64,000 nt of DNA. It comes from Pseudomonas fulva 12-X. Its GTDB lineage: Bacteria; Pseudomonadota; Gammaproteobacteria; Pseudomonadales; Pseudomonadaceae. The notes below the pieces were generated by a model. The model saw nothing but the letters and a program-made list of their open reading frames with translations, did not search any database and had not been told where the DNA came from. How positions within the stretch are numbered: the stretch's first letter is position 1; the number at the start of each line of letters is the position of its first letter. The stretch lies in the NCBI RefSeq assembly GCF_000213805.1, contig NC_015556.1, positions 3,797,001-3,861,000 on the forward strand, given 5' to 3'. The translations under genes were made by a program, and so were the position numbers. Below are positions 33,996 to 49,475 of the stretch, in pieces.

Positions 33996-34107
33996 GGGTC
34001 TGGCCGCTATTACGCTAGGTGCGAATTGTTTTCAACAAAGGCTGGCGATGATAGCAGAACCGACCTTTGCTGAACACCAATCACCTTTATGCTCCTGATA
34101 GATTTCA

Positions 34108-35298
34108 TTAATCCGCCTGGCGACGCAGGAAGGCTGGAATGTCCAGGTAATCCAGGTCGTCCTGCGGGTTCATTTTCGCCGCAGTGGCTGCGCCACCATG
34201 GCTCTGACGCTGAACGGTCGGGCGCTCGTAGTCCTTGTAGTTGACGTTCTGCTCGGCGCGAACCGGAGCGGCTACCGGGGCTACCGGCTGTGCGGCGGCG
34301 ACCTGAACGGTGTTGTCGACGACCTTGACCGGCTTCTCCATGCGCGCGCCCAGACCGGTGGCAACCACGGTCACGTGCAGCTCGTCACGCATATCCGGAT
34401 CAATCACGGTGCCGACCTTGACGGTAGCGTGCTCGGAGGCGAATTGTTCAATGATGTTACCCACATCGGAGTACTCACCCAGGGACAGATCCGGGCCGGC
34501 GGTGATGTTCACCAGGATGCCGCGGGCGCCCTGCAGGTTGACGTCTTCGAGCAGCGGATTGCGGATGGCCGCTTCGGTGGCTTCACGCGCACGGTTCGGA
34601 CCGCTGGCGCAGCCAGTGCCCATCATCGCCATGCCCATTTCGCTCATCACGGTCTTCACGTCGGCGAAGTCGACGTTGATCATGCCCGGACGCTTGATGA
34701 TGTCGGAAATACCACGCACCGCACCGCTCAACACGTCGTCGGCCTTGGAGAAGGCGGACAGCAGGCTGGCATCTTTACCCAGGATGGTCAGCAGCTTCTC
34801 GTTGGGAATGGTGATCAGCGAATCGACGCTTTCCTGCAGCGCGCGAATGCCTTCGTCGGCGATCTGCATGCGCTTGCGGCCCTCGAACGGGAACGGACGG
34901 GTCACCACCGCAACGGTGAGGATGCCCAGCTCCTTGGCCACTTCGGCGATGACAGGCGCTGCACCGGTACCGGTACCGCCACCCATGCCGGTGGTGATGA
35001 ATACCATGTCGCAGCCCTGCAGCACTTCGGCGATGCGCTCACGGTCTTCGATGGCCGCCTGACGGCCGACTTCCGGGTTGGCGCCAGCGCCCAGACCCTT
35101 GGTGACACCCGTACCGAGTTGCAGCACGGTACGTGCGCCGATGTTCTTCAGTGCCTGAGCATCGGTGTTGGCGCAGATGAATTCGACGCCTTCGATGTTG
35201 CTCTTAGCCATGTGGTTGACTGCGTTGCCACCGCCACCACCGACACCGATAACCTTGATGACCGCGCTTTGCGGAAGGTTGTCTACGAGTTCAAACAT
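34108..35298 (-). CDS. ftsZ: Cell-division GTPase FtsZ
   Basis: A 396-aa tubulin homologue that forms the Z ring. The GTP motif is GGGTGTGAAP, with GVGGGGGNAVNHM near the N terminus. The variable linker (about 320-375) is short and Ala/Val/Gln-rich. The C-terminal peptide DYLDIPAFLRRQAD is the FtsA/ZipA-binding tail. It begins 77 bp after ftsA and is the sixteenth of the seventeen dcw-cluster genes. Confidence 0.99.
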   Translation of the reverse strand: MFELVDNLPQSAVIKVIGVGGGGGNAVNHMAKSNIEGVEFICANTDAQALKNIGARTVLQLGTGVTKGLGAGANPEVGRQAAIEDRERIAEVLQGCDMVFITTGMGGGTGTGAAPVIAEVAKELGILTVAVVTRPFPFEGRKRMQIADEGIRALQESVDSLITIPNEKLLTILGKDASLLSAFSKADDVLSGAVRGISDIIKRPGMINVDFADVKTVMSEMGMAMMGTGCASGPNRAREATEAAIRNPLLEDVNLQGARGILVNITAGPDLSLGEYSDVGNIIEQFASEHATVKVGTVIDPDMRDELHVTVVATGLGARMEKPVKVVDNTVQVAAAQPVAPVAAPVRAEQNVNYKDYERPTVQRQSHGGAATAAKMNPQDDLDYLDIPAFLRRQAD

Positions 35299-35375
35299 GG
35301 TCTCTCTCCTGTATTTTCTAGTTTTTAACGCCTAGTGCCGACAACGCTGCACACGCCCGTGCCGCGTCATCCGCC

Positions 35376-36623
35376 TTAGAAATTGCCCTGGATCCAGCGC
35401 TTGAGCCGTTCCAGAACCGGTGCCTTGGTTTCATCACCGTACCCGCCATTGCCGGGCATCGGGATGTCGTCGGACTGCTTGCGCAGGCCATACATCAACA
35501 GGCCAACGCCCGTCGAGTAAATAGGGTTGCGGACCACGTCGCTGAGGCCTTTGACACTGTGCGGCACGCCAAGGCGCACCGGCATGTGAAAGATTTCTTC
35601 GGCCAGCTCGACCGCGCCTTCCATCTTCGCCGTGCCGCCGGTGAGCACGATACCCGCCGGGATCAGATCTTCGTAGCCACTGCGGCGCAGTTCGGCCTGA
35701 ATCAGGGTGAACAGCTCGTCGTAACGCGGCTCGACCACTTCGGCCAGGGACTGGCGCGACAGGTCGCGCGGCGGACGGTCACCGACGCTCGGCACCTTGA
35801 TGGTTTCGCCGGCGCCGGCCAGCTTGGCCAGGGCGCAGGCATAACGGATCTTGATCTCTTCGGCGTACTGGGTCGGAGTGCGCAGCGCCATGGCGATATC
35901 GTTGGTGACCTGGTCGCCGGCGATCGGGATCACCGCGGTGTGGCGGATCGCGCCTTCGGTGAAGATGCAGATGTCGGTGGTGCCGCCGCCGATGTCGACC
36001 AGGCACACACCCAGCTCCTTCTCGTCGTCAGTCAGCACCGCATAAGCGGAAGCCAGCTGCTCGAGGATGATGTCGTCGACTTCCAGGCCGCAACGGCGCA
36101 CGCATTTTTCGATGTTCTGCGCCGCGTTCACCGCGCAGGTGACCACGTGCACCTTGGCTTCCAGGCGTACGCCGGACATGCCCAGGGGCTCGCGCACGCC
36201 TTCCTGGTTATCGATCACGTAATCCTGCGGCAGGGTGTGCAGCACGCGCTGGTCAGCCGGGATGGCGACGGCCTGGGCAGCATCGAGCACGCGCTCCAGG
36301 TCGGCACTGCTCACTTCGCGGTCGCGAATGGCGACGATGCCGTGGCTGTTCAGGCTGCGAATGTGATTGCCGGCCACGCCGACGAAGGCCGAGTGGATAC
36401 GGCAGCCGGCCATCAGCTGGGCCTCTTCCACTGCGCGCTGGATCGACGCCACGGTGGACTCGATGTTGACCACCACGCCCTTCTTCAGGCCGCGCGATGG
36501 GTGAGTACCGATGCCGACGATTTCCAGCTGACCATCAGCGGTCACTTCGCCGACCAGCGCCACCACCTTGGAGGTACCGATGTCGAGGCCGACGATCATC
36601 TTGCCGCTCTGCACGTTTGCCAT
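35376..36623 (-). CDS. ftsA: Actin-like division protein FtsA
   Basis: A 415-aa actin homologue that tethers FtsZ to the membrane and recruits later division proteins. It has MIVGLDIGTSKVVALVGE, the 1C subdomain, LVDIGGGTTDICIF and VLTGGTAKMEG. It ends with the amphipathic membrane helix LERLKRWIQGNF. It is 22 bp after ftsQ on the minus strand. Confidence 0.98.
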   Translation of the reverse strand: MANVQSGKMIVGLDIGTSKVVALVGEVTADGQLEIVGIGTHPSRGLKKGVVVNIESTVASIQRAVEEAQLMAGCRIHSAFVGVAGNHIRSLNSHGIVAIRDREVSSADLERVLDAAQAVAIPADQRVLHTLPQDYVIDNQEGVREPLGMSGVRLEAKVHVVTCAVNAAQNIEKCVRRCGLEVDDIILEQLASAYAVLTDDEKELGVCLVDIGGGTTDICIFTEGAIRHTAVIPIAGDQVTNDIAMALRTPTQYAEEIKIRYACALAKLAGAGETIKVPSVGDRPPRDLSRQSLAEVVEPRYDELFTLIQAELRRSGYEDLIPAGIVLTGGTAKMEGAVELAEEIFHMPVRLGVPHSVKGLSDVVRNPIYSTGVGLLMYGLRKQSDDIPMPGNGGYGDETKAPVLERLKRWIQGNF

Positions 36624-36645
36624 GTTTCCTGCCTTCTCTCTTTAT

Positions 36646-37500
36646 TCACTGCACCGCAGCGGTGTCGACCGCTGCGGGTGCCGGCGGCTCGCGCCACGCG
36701 ACGGCCAGGCCGTTGGCGTAACGCAGATCGACCCGCGCGATGTTGTCTTTCTGGTCCTTCAGCGCCTTGCTGTAGATGGCGCCGAAACGACGTATTTTTT
36801 CCACCAGATGGTCGCGCCCCAGCAGCACTTCGATCCCCTGCCCGGTGGACAGGAACCAGCTGCCCCGCTCACGCAGTTCCAGGCGTGTCACGGTGAAGCC
36901 CATGGGGCGCAGCATCTGGCTGAGTACCTGATACTGCTGCATCACTTGCTGCTGGGCGCGTTTCGGGCCGACCAGCTGCGGCAAATTCTCGTAGTGCGCC
37001 AGTTCCCGTGGCGCGAACGCCTGGCCCTGGTTGTTGAGCAGCGCCTCGTTGCCCCAGCGGGCGATCGGCAGCTGCTCCTCAAGGCGCACCACCACCTGAT
37101 CGGGCCATACGCGGCGAACTTCGGCGTGGGCAATCCATGGCATCTGCTCCAGTTCGTGGCGCATACCGACAAGGTCGACACTGAAGAAGCTCGCACTCAC
37201 AAAAGGTTCAATGCGTTGTTGCACCGATTGCTGGCTGATGTAGCTCAGGTCGCCTTCCACGCTGATCTTGGCGATGGGCCGGTCGGCGTAAGGCAGCAGA
37301 CGCAGCGACAGCTCATAGGCGCCAAAGCCCAGCACCAGCAGCATCACCGGCCAGGTCAGGCGCTTGAACAGGCTGAAATTCGGCCGCGGCAGACGCGCAC
37401 TGATCGGCTCCTTGGCCACCAGGCGGCTGGCGCCACGCGGTACGGCCTTGCCGCGTAGCGGCGTGCCTGAACCTGGCTGATGACGAAGGACGGCGCCCAT
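36646..37500 (-). CDS. ftsQ: Division protein FtsQ
   Basis: A 284-aa bitopic protein of the FtsQBL complex. A cytoplasmic basic tail ([14 protein letters not shown]) precedes a transmembrane helix (about 49-69). The POTRA domain follows ([20 protein letters not shown]), then the beta domain. It is 2 bp after ddlB, so translation is coupled. Confidence 0.96.
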   Translation of the reverse strand: MGAVLRHQPGSGTPLRGKAVPRGASRLVAKEPISARLPRPNFSLFKRLTWPVMLLVLGFGAYELSLRLLPYADRPIAKISVEGDLSYISQQSVQQRIEPFVSASFFSVDLVGMRHELEQMPWIAHAEVRRVWPDQVVVRLEEQLPIARWGNEALLNNQGQAFAPRELAHYENLPQLVGPKRAQQQVMQQYQVLSQMLRPMGFTVTRLELRERGSWFLSTGQGIEVLLGRDHLVEKIRRFGAIYSKALKDQKDNIARVDLRYANGLAVAWREPPAPAAVDTAAVQ

Positions 37501-37502
37501 GC

Positions 37503-39890
<2,388 letters not shown>

Positions 39891-39898
<8 letters not shown>

Positions 39899-40961
39899 GG
39901 GCCACCTCCAGGCAAACATCGACAACGGTACGGGTAGCATCAGGCTTGGCCAGGCGACGTGCGGTGCTGGCCATTTGTTTGAGTCGTTCGGGGTGCATCA
40001 AGACCTCGGTCAGCTGCGCTGCCAGACCGGCAGCGTCAGTGGAACGTTGCGGCAGAAGGACGGCGGCACCGTCCTTCGCGAGATAGCTGGCGTTGCGCGT
40101 CTGGTGGTCGTCGATCGCGTGGGGCAACGGCACCAGGAAAGCCGGCAGGCCGGCGGCAGCCAGTTCGCTGACGGTCAGCGCACCGGAGCGGCAGACCACC
40201 AGGTCGGCCCAGGCGTAGGCACGGGCCATGTCGCTGATAAAGGGCGCGACCTGCGCTTCGACGCCCGCTGCGCTGTATCGTTCGGCGGTCACCTCGGCGT
40301 GTTGCTTGCCGGCCTGGTGGAAGACTTCCGGGCGCAACTCGGCAGACACCTGCGCCAGCGCCTCCGGCAGCAGTTTGTTCAACGGTTCGGCGCCCAGGCT
40401 GCCACCAAGAATCAGCAGGCGTGGCCGACGACCGGTCAGCGAATCGCGCGGGGTTTCCAGGAACAGCTCTTCGCGCACCGGGTTGCCGGTGGTACGACGC
40501 TTGTCGGACGCGGCGAAGGTGTCGGGGAAAGCCTCGCAGACCCGACTGGCGAACGCCACCAGGCTGCGATTGGCGGTACCGGCCACGGCATTCTGCTCGT
40601 GAATGATCAGCGGCACGCCGGCCAGCTTGGCAGCCAGGCCGCCCGGGCCGGTCACGTAGCCGCCCATGCCGAGCACGCAGACCGGCTGCAACTCGCGCAC
40701 CACCTTGCGGGCCTGGAACAGTGCCTTGATCAGTTGCAGCGGCGCCTTGAGCAGCGACAGCTTGCCCTTGCCGCGCAGGCCACTGACGTTGATCAGGTGC
40801 AGCGGCAGGCCGGCGGCCGGCACCAGTTCGTTCTCGATACCGCGCGGCGTGCCCAACCAGTGCACGCGGTAGCCGCGCGCCTGGAATTCGCGGGCGCAGG
40901 CCAGCGCCGGGAACACGTGGCCGCCAGTGCCGCCGGCCATGATCAATACGTTAGCGGCCAT
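39891..40961 (-). CDS. murG: Undecaprenyldiphospho-muramoylpentapeptide GlcNAc transferase MurG
   Basis: A 356-aa peripheral glycosyltransferase that makes lipid II from lipid I. It has the N-terminal [14 protein letters not shown]-loop, [28 protein letters not shown] and the C-terminal [21 protein letters not shown]-GlcNAc site. ATG 40961 has GGGAGGTG seven bases upstream and overlaps ftsW by 11 bp. Confidence 0.98.
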
Positions 40962-42174
40962 GCTGCACCTCCCGCTCGGGCTCGGGGAAGTCGCTTTCAT
41001 CGAACTCGATGTCTTCGTTGCCCAGGCCGTTGCGCGCTTCCCACTCGATGCGCAGCAGCAGCGCCAGGCTGACGCAGCAGATAACCAGGGACGAACCGCC
41101 GTAGCTGAGGAACGGCAGGGTCAGGCCCTTGGTCGGCAGCAAACCGATGTTCACGCCGATGTTGATCAGGAACTGGCCGATCCACAGGAAGCCCAGACCG
41201 AACGCCACGTAGGCGGAGAAGAACTGCTTGGCCTTCTCGGCCCACAGGCCGATGTACAGCGCACGCACGCTGACGAACACGAAAAGGCCCACGGTCGCCA
41301 GCGCGCCGACCAGGCCCAGCTCTTCGGCCAGAACGGAGAACACGAAGTCGGTGTGGGCTTCAGGCAGGTAGAACTGCTTCTGGATGCTGTTGCCCAGGCC
41401 AACGCCCAGCCACTCGCCACGCCCGAAAGCGATCAGCGCCTGGGTCAGCTGGTAACCGGAGCCGTACTGGTCGGCCCAAGGATCGGTGAAGGTGATCAGA
41501 CGCTGCAGGCGGTATTCCTGGCTCTGCACCAGCACGAACACCGCGCCGACTGCCAGAGCGACCATCAGCAGGAAGCGGAACAGGCCGACGCCACCGAGGA
41601 ACAGCATGGCCATGGCCGCGCCCATCATGACCACCGTGGCGCCGAAGTCGGGCTCGAGCAGCAGCAGAAAGGCCATCGGCAACAGCACCACGAAGGGCTT
41701 GAAGAACCCGGCCCAGCTTTCACGCACTTCTTCCTGGCGACGCACCAGGTAGCCGGCCAGATAGAGCACCACGAAGACCTTGGCGATCTCCGACGGCTGG
41801 ATGTTGAAGGCGCCGAAACCGATCCAGCGCTTGGCACCGTTGACCTCACGGCCAATGCCGGGCAGCAGCACCAGAACCAGCAGCACGATGGCGATGATCA
41901 GCATCACCCAGCTGTGACGCTGCCAGGTGGACAGCGGGATCATCAGCACCACGCCGGCAGCGCCCAGGCCGATGGCCAGATAGATCAGGTGGCGGATCAT
42001 GTAGTACAGCGGGCTGCCGGTGTTGGCCGCCGCCACTTCGGTGGAGGCCGAGGAGATCATGACCAGGCCGAGACCGAGCAGCGCCAGGCAGCCGGCGAGC
42101 ATGGCGAAGTCCATGTCCATCAGGCCACGGCGGCCGAACAACGGGGACGGATAAGGGCGCAGGAAGGACAGCAT
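40951..42174 (-). CDS. ftsW: Lipid II polymerase FtsW (SEDS family)
   Basis: A 407-aa protein with about ten membrane helices. It is the division-specific peptidoglycan glycosyltransferase working with FtsI. Motifs include LEPDFGATVVMMG, ALIAFGRGEWLGVGLGNS and LPFLSYGGSSLVI. Its ATG overlaps the murD stop by one base. Confidence 0.97.
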   Translation of the reverse strand: MLSFLRPYPSPLFGRRGLMDMDFAMLAGCLALLGLGLVMISSASTEVAAANTGSPLYYMIRHLIYLAIGLGAAGVVLMIPLSTWQRHSWVMLIIAIVLLVLVLLPGIGREVNGAKRWIGFGAFNIQPSEIAKVFVVLYLAGYLVRRQEEVRESWAGFFKPFVVLLPMAFLLLLEPDFGATVVMMGAAMAMLFLGGVGLFRFLLMVALAVGAVFVLVQSQEYRLQRLITFTDPWADQYGSGYQLTQALIAFGRGEWLGVGLGNSIQKQFYLPEAHTDFVFSVLAEELGLVGALATVGLFVFVSVRALYIGLWAEKAKQFFSAYVAFGLGFLWIGQFLINIGVNIGLLPTKGLTLPFLSYGGSSLVICCVSLALLLRIEWEARNGLGNEDIEFDESDFPEPEREVQHGR

Positions 42175-43520
42175 CAGTTCAGCTCCTCCACTGCCTGGGC
42201 GAACAGACGGCCGCGCTCTTCGAAATTCTTGAACATGTCCAGGCTCGCGCAGGCGGGCGACAGCAGCACGGCGTCGCCGCTCTGGGCGATGGCAGCAGCC
42301 TGCTCGACGGCGGCCTGCAAGCTGTCGACACGGATGATGTCCACCGCGCCATCGAGCACCGCAGCCAGTTTGTCGGCGTCACGGCCGAGCAACACCACCG
42401 CGCGGCAATGAGCGGTAACCGGCTTGCGCAGGCTGGAGAAGTCGGCACCCTTACCGTCGCCACCGGCGATCAGCACCAGCTTGCCGGCGATGTCCGCGCC
42501 AAGGCCTTCGATGGCGGCCAGAGCAGCCCCGACGTTGGTGGCTTTGGAATCGTCGTAGTAGCTCACGCCGGCGCGCTCGCCGACCCACTGGCAGCGGTGC
42601 GCCAGCCCGGTGAACTGCTTGAGGGTTTCCAGCATGGCCGCCATCGGCAGGCCCACGGCATGGCCCAGCGCCAGCGCCGCCAGGGCGTTGGACTGATTGT
42701 GCGCGCCGCGCACCTTGAGTTCGCGTACCGGCAACAGCGCGTCGAACTGATAGGCCAGGTATTTTTCGCCGTTTTCTTCGAGCAGGCCGAAGCGCTTGAA
42801 GTCCGGCTTGCCGAGGCCGAAGCTCCAGCACGGCACCTGATCGGCGATCATCGGCCGCGACAGCGGATCGTCACGGTTGACCACCACCTGACGCGCGCCG
42901 CGGAAGATGCGGTGCTTGGCCAGGTGGTAGGCCGGCAGATCGGCGTAGCGATCCATATGGTCTTCGCTGACGTTCAGGCAGGTAGCCACTTCGGCGTTGA
43001 GCAGCTCGGTGGTTTCCAACTGGAAGCTGGACAGCTCGATCACGTACAGCTCGACGTCATCACTGAGCAGATCCAGCGCCGGCGTGCCGAGGTTGCCACC
43101 CACGGCGACTTTGCGCCCCGCCGCGGCGGCCATCTCGCCGACCAGGGTGGTCACGGTGCTCTTGGCGTTGGAGCCGGTGATGGCTACGATCGGCGCCTTC
43201 GCCGCGCGGGCGAACAGGTCGATATCGCCGGACAGCTTGACGCCGCGTTTGGCCGCTTCCTGCAGCGCCGGGGTGGCCACGGCCAGGCCGGGGCTGATCA
43301 GCAGTTCACTGGCACGGCTGAGGAATTCCACGTCCAGCTCGCCACAACGCACTTCGACCTGCGGGAACTGTTCACGCAAGGTGCTCAGCTCCGGCGGATT
43401 GGCACGGGTGTCGACCACGGCGAAGCGCACGCCCTGGCGCGCGAGATAGCGCACCAGGGACATGCCGCTCTTGCCGAGGCCGACAACGATGCGGAATTGG
43501 TCGGAAGCGATCAGGCTCAT
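42174..43520 (-). CDS. murD: UDP-MurNAc-L-Ala--D-glutamate ligase MurD
   Basis: A 448-aa Mur ligase that adds D-Glu. It begins VVGLGKSGMSLVRYLARQG. The ATP loop is ITGSNAKSTVTTLVGEM, with Ala where E. coli has Gly. DDSKATNVGAALAAI and PACASLDMFKNFEERG are family signatures. It follows mraY by 7 bp. Confidence 0.97.
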   Translation of the reverse strand: MSLIASDQFRIVVGLGKSGMSLVRYLARQGVRFAVVDTRANPPELSTLREQFPQVEVRCGELDVEFLSRASELLISPGLAVATPALQEAAKRGVKLSGDIDLFARAAKAPIVAITGSNAKSTVTTLVGEMAAAAGRKVAVGGNLGTPALDLLSDDVELYVIELSSFQLETTELLNAEVATCLNVSEDHMDRYADLPAYHLAKHRIFRGARQVVVNRDDPLSRPMIADQVPCWSFGLGKPDFKRFGLLEENGEKYLAYQFDALLPVRELKVRGAHNQSNALAALALGHAVGLPMAAMLETLKQFTGLAHRCQWVGERAGVSYYDDSKATNVGAALAAIEGLGADIAGKLVLIAGGDGKGADFSSLRKPVTAHCRAVVLLGRDADKLAAVLDGAVDIIRVDSLQAAVEQAAAIAQSGDAVLLSPACASLDMFKNFEERGRLFAQAVEELN

Positions 43521-43527
43521 GCTGTCC

Positions 43528-44610
43528 TCAACGCAGTTTCAAAGTAGCGAGGCCGATCAGCACCAGAATGACGGTGATGATCCAGAAACGAACGATAACC
43601 CGTGGCTCGGGCCAACCCTTCAACTCGAAATGGTGGTGAATCGGTGCCATGCGGAACACGCGCTTGCCGGTCAGCTTGAAGCTGGCGACCTGGATGATCA
43701 CCGACAGGGTTTCCATCACGAATACGCCGCCCATGATGAACAGCACGATTTCCTGACGCACGATCACAGCGATGGTGCCCAGCGCGGCGCCCAGCGCCAG
43801 CGCGCCGACGTCGCCCATGAACACCTGCGCCGGGTAGGTGTTGAACCACAGAAAGCCCAGGCCGGCGCCGATCAGCGCGCCGCAGAACACGATCAGCTCG
43901 CCTGCGCCCGGCACGTACGGGATCAGCAGGTATTCGGCGAATTTCACGTTGCCCGACAGGTAGCAGAAGATGCCCAGGGCGCCGCCGACCATCACGGTGG
44001 GCAGAATCGCCAGGCCGTCGAGGCCGTCGGTGAGGTTCACCGCGTTGCTGGAGCCGACGATCACGAAGTAGGTCAGCACCACGAAACCGATGCCCAGCGG
44101 GATGCTGACATCCTTGAGCAGCGGCACGATGAAGGTGGTTTCGATCGGGCTCTGCGCGGTCATATAAAGGAAGACAGCCGCGCCGATGCCGAACACCGAC
44201 TGCCAGAAGTACTTCCAGCGGCTCGGCAGGCCGCGCGAGTTCTTCTCGATCACCTTGCGGTAGTCGTCGACCCAGCCGATGGCGCCGAACAGCAGGGTGA
44301 CGACCAGCACCACCCATACATAGCGGTTGCTCAGGTCAGCCCACAGCAGGGTGCTGATGGCGATGGCCGAGAGGATCAGCGCGCCACCCATGGTCGGCGT
44401 GCCCTTCTTGGACAGGTGCGACTGGGGGCCGTCGTTGCGCACGGCCTGGCCGATCTGGCGGATCTGCAGGGTACGGATCATCCACGGCCCCAGGCACAGC
44501 GCCAGCACAAGCGCAGTCAGCACGCCGAGAATCCCGCGCAGGGTCAGGTACTGAAAGACCGCGAAGCCCTTGTAGAACTGTTGCAGATACTCTGCCAGCA
44601 GCAGCAGCAT
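43528..44610 (-). CDS. mraY: Phospho-N-acetylmuramoyl-pentapeptide transferase MraY
   Basis: A 360-aa inner-membrane enzyme with ten helices that makes lipid I. It has the Asp motifs [10 protein letters not shown] and [13 protein letters not shown], and the [11 protein letters not shown] loop. Length equals E. coli MraY (360). Its ATG abuts the murF stop. Confidence 0.98.
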   Translation of the reverse strand: MLLLLAEYLQQFYKGFAVFQYLTLRGILGVLTALVLALCLGPWMIRTLQIRQIGQAVRNDGPQSHLSKKGTPTMGGALILSAIAISTLLWADLSNRYVWVVLVVTLLFGAIGWVDDYRKVIEKNSRGLPSRWKYFWQSVFGIGAAVFLYMTAQSPIETTFIVPLLKDVSIPLGIGFVVLTYFVIVGSSNAVNLTDGLDGLAILPTVMVGGALGIFCYLSGNVKFAEYLLIPYVPGAGELIVFCGALIGAGLGFLWFNTYPAQVFMGDVGALALGAALGTIAVIVRQEIVLFIMGGVFVMETLSVIIQVASFKLTGKRVFRMAPIHHHFELKGWPEPRVIVRFWIITVILVLIGLATLKLR

Positions 44611-45990
44611 TTAGTGACTCTCCCCACTGTCGCCACACAAGGCGGCGACGACGTTTTCCATCGCGGCGCTGCGTGAACCTTTAATTAGAATGGTGCTGTC
44701 GCCGGGCTCGGCGCGTACCGCGTCGATCAGCGCGGTCTGATCGGCGAAATGCCGACCCTCGGCGCCAAAGGCCTGCACGGCGTGTTTCATCTGCGGGCCG
44801 ACCGCGTACAGCACGTCGGCGCGGCCGCGGGCGTATTCACCCACTTCGCGGTGGCCCTGCTCGGACCACTCGCCCAGCTCGCCGATATCGCCCAGCACCA
44901 GCACCTTGCGGCCGCTAAAGCCGGTAAGGATGTCGATGGCGGCGCAGATGGAGGCCGGGTTGGCGTTGTAGGTGTCGTCGATCACCCGGGCGCCGTTTTG
45001 CGCCAGTTGCACCACGGCGCGGCCCTTGACCGGCAGCAGGCTCTCGAGACCGTTCTTGATGGCCACCAGGGGCACCGCCAGGGCATGGGCGGCGGCAGCG
45101 GCGGCCAGCGCATTGGTCACGTTGTGCTCGCCAAGCAGATTCAGTTGCACGCGGGCCTGACCTTCGTGGCAGAACAGCGTGAACGCCGGGCAGCCGCGCG
45201 GATCGCGGCTCAGCTCACGGGCATGGAAATCAGCACTGGCGTCGCGCAGGGCGAAGCTCAGCACGCGGCGACCGGCAGCGCGCTTGACCCAGCGCTCGAA
45301 CGCCACGTCGTCACGGTTGAGCACGGCCACGCCGTTATCGCTAAGGCCTTCGATGATCTCGCCCTTGGCCAGCACGATATTCTCGGGGCCGCCGAATTCA
45401 CCGACATGTGCGTTACCGGCGTTGGTGATGATGGCCACCTGCGGCTTGGTCAGGCCGACGGTGTAGGCGATCTCGCCGATACCCGAAGCGCCGAGTTCGA
45501 TCACCGCGCCGGTGTGCTGCGGGCCCAGTTCCAGCAGGGTCAGCGGCACGCCCAGCTGATTGTTGAGGTTGCCGCGGGTGGCCAGCACGGCGCCGCCGTC
45601 CTGAGCACAGGCGGCACGCAGGATGGCCGCCAGCATTTCCTTGACAGTGGTCTTGCCGCTGGAACCGGTCACGGCCGCCAGCAAGCCGCCGTAGGCTTGA
45701 CGATTGAGCGCGCCGAGCTGGCCGAGAGCCAGGGTGGTGTCGGCGACGACCAGCTGCGGCAGGTCGACGCCCGCCACTTCGCGCGACACCAGCGCAGCAA
45801 CGGCGCCCTTGGCAGCGACCTGGGCCAAGTAGTCATGGCCGTCGAAGCGCGGACCGCTCAGCGCCACGAACAGCTGACCCGGCACGATGCTGCGGCTATC
45901 GGTGCTGACCGCCGAGAAGGCGCAATCAGCGCCAACCACACGGCCATTCAGTGCACTCGCCACGTCGCTCAACCGCAGGGCCTTAAGCAT
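44611..45990 (-). CDS. murF: UDP-MurNAc-tripeptide--D-Ala-D-Ala ligase MurF
   Basis: A 459-aa Mur ligase that adds D-Ala-D-Ala. It has STDSRSIVPGQLFVALSG, the ATP loop VTGSSGKTTVKEML, and VIDDTYNANPASI. ATG 45990 (MLKALRLSDV) overlaps the end of murE by 8 bp; the open frame above it is inside murE. Confidence 0.97.
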   Translation of the reverse strand: MLKALRLSDVASALNGRVVGADCAFSAVSTDSRSIVPGQLFVALSGPRFDGHDYLAQVAAKGAVAALVSREVAGVDLPQLVVADTTLALGQLGALNRQAYGGLLAAVTGSSGKTTVKEMLAAILRAACAQDGGAVLATRGNLNNQLGVPLTLLELGPQHTGAVIELGASGIGEIAYTVGLTKPQVAIITNAGNAHVGEFGGPENIVLAKGEIIEGLSDNGVAVLNRDDVAFERWVKRAAGRRVLSFALRDASADFHARELSRDPRGCPAFTLFCHEGQARVQLNLLGEHNVTNALAAAAAAHALAVPLVAIKNGLESLLPVKGRAVVQLAQNGARVIDDTYNANPASICAAIDILTGFSGRKVLVLGDIGELGEWSEQGHREVGEYARGRADVLYAVGPQMKHAVQAFGAEGRHFADQTALIDAVRAEPGDSTILIKGSRSAAMENVVAALCGDSGESH

Positions 45991-47445
45991 GTGCCGCCTC
46001 CCATGCAGCCAGCGCGCGGCTGGCCTGCTGCAGATCGGAAAACGGCTGGCGTACGCCATCGATCTCCTGATAGTCCTCGTGGCCCTTGCCGGCCAGCACC
46101 ACCACGTCGCCGACCTGAGCTTCGCCGATCAGCTGGGCGATGGCATTGCCACGACCGTGCATGAAACGCACGTGCTCGGCTTTGCCGAAACCGGCACGGA
46201 TGTCGTCGAATATCTGCTCGGGCGACTCGGTACGCGGGTTGTCGTCGGTAACCAACGCGGCGTCAGCCAGGCGCTCGACCACTTCGGCCATCAGCGGGCG
46301 CTTGCCGCGATCACGGTCACCGCCGCAGCCGAACAGGCACAGCAGGCGGCCGGTCACATGGGGGCGCAGTGCACCCAGCACCTGCTCCAGCGCGTCCGGC
46401 GTGTGGGCGTAGTCGACCACCACCAGCGGTGCATCCTGGCCGCCCAGGCGCTGCATGCGGCCAATCGGGCCCTGCAGGCGCGGCAGCACCTTGAGAATTT
46501 CGTCCAGCGGGTAGTCCATGGCCACCAGCGCGCCGACCACGGCCAGCAGGTTGCTCAGGTTGAAGCGGCCCAGCAGCGAACTGCGCAGGCTGCCTTCGCC
46601 ACGTGGTGTGACCAGCGTGGCGCGCACGCCCTGGTCATCGAAGTGAATGTCGCGGCAGAACAGGTAGGCGCCCTGATCCTGCAGGCTGTAGCCGATCAGA
46701 CGCGAGTCGCGCTCCTGAGTGGCCAGCTGGCGGCCAGTGGCATCGTCCAGGTTGATCACCCGGGCGCGCAGGCTCGGCCAGGCGAACAGCGCAGCCTTGG
46801 CGGCCTGATAGGCCTCCATCGAACCGTGATAATCGAGGTGATCGCGCGACAGATTGGTGAACACCGCCACGTCGAAATCCAGGGCGGCCACCCGGCCCTG
46901 ATGCAGGCCATGGGACGACACTTCCATGGCGATTGCGCGGGCACCTTGCTTCTTCAGGCCAGCCAGGGTCGCCTGTACGCCGATGGGGTCGGGCGTGGTG
47001 TGAATGCCCTGGGCCAGGGAACCATAGAAGCCGTTGCCGAGGGTGCCGACGATGCCGCAGGGGTCGCCGAGCAGATCCAGCGCCTGGGCCAGCAGTTGGC
47101 TGACGCTGGTTTTACCGTTGGTGCCGGTGATGCCGACCATGTGCAGGCCGCGGCTCGGCTCGCCGTAGAAGCGCCCGGCGATGGCCGACAGCTGGCCGGT
47201 CAGGCCCTTGATGGCGACCAGCTCGGCGCTTTCGGCGGTCATCGGCAGCGAGCCGTCAGCTTCATAAGCGACTGCCGCCGCGCCACGGGAAATCGCATCG
47301 GCGATATGCACGCGACCGTCCTGGCGGGTGCCGGGCACGGCCAGGAACAGGTCGCCTGGGCGCACCTGGCGGCTGTCGAGGGTCAGTTCGCGAATCAGCA
47401 CGCCGCTGCTGGCCTGAGGCAGGAGCTGGTTCAATGGCATGGGCA

Positions 47446-47446
<1 letters not shown>
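45983..47446 (-). CDS. murE: UDP-MurNAc-L-Ala-D-Glu--meso-DAP ligase MurE
   Basis: A 487-aa Mur ligase that adds meso-diaminopimelate. It has LTLDSRQVRPGDLFLAVPG, ITGTNGKTSVSQLLA and VDYAHTPDALE. The DAP-specific motif DDNPRTESP is present, which indicates a meso-DAP wall. ATG 47446 shares one base with the ftsI stop (TGATG); a second ATG six bases later is also possible. Confidence 0.97.
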
Positions 47447-49471
<2,025 letters not shown>

Positions 49472-49475
<4 letters not shown>
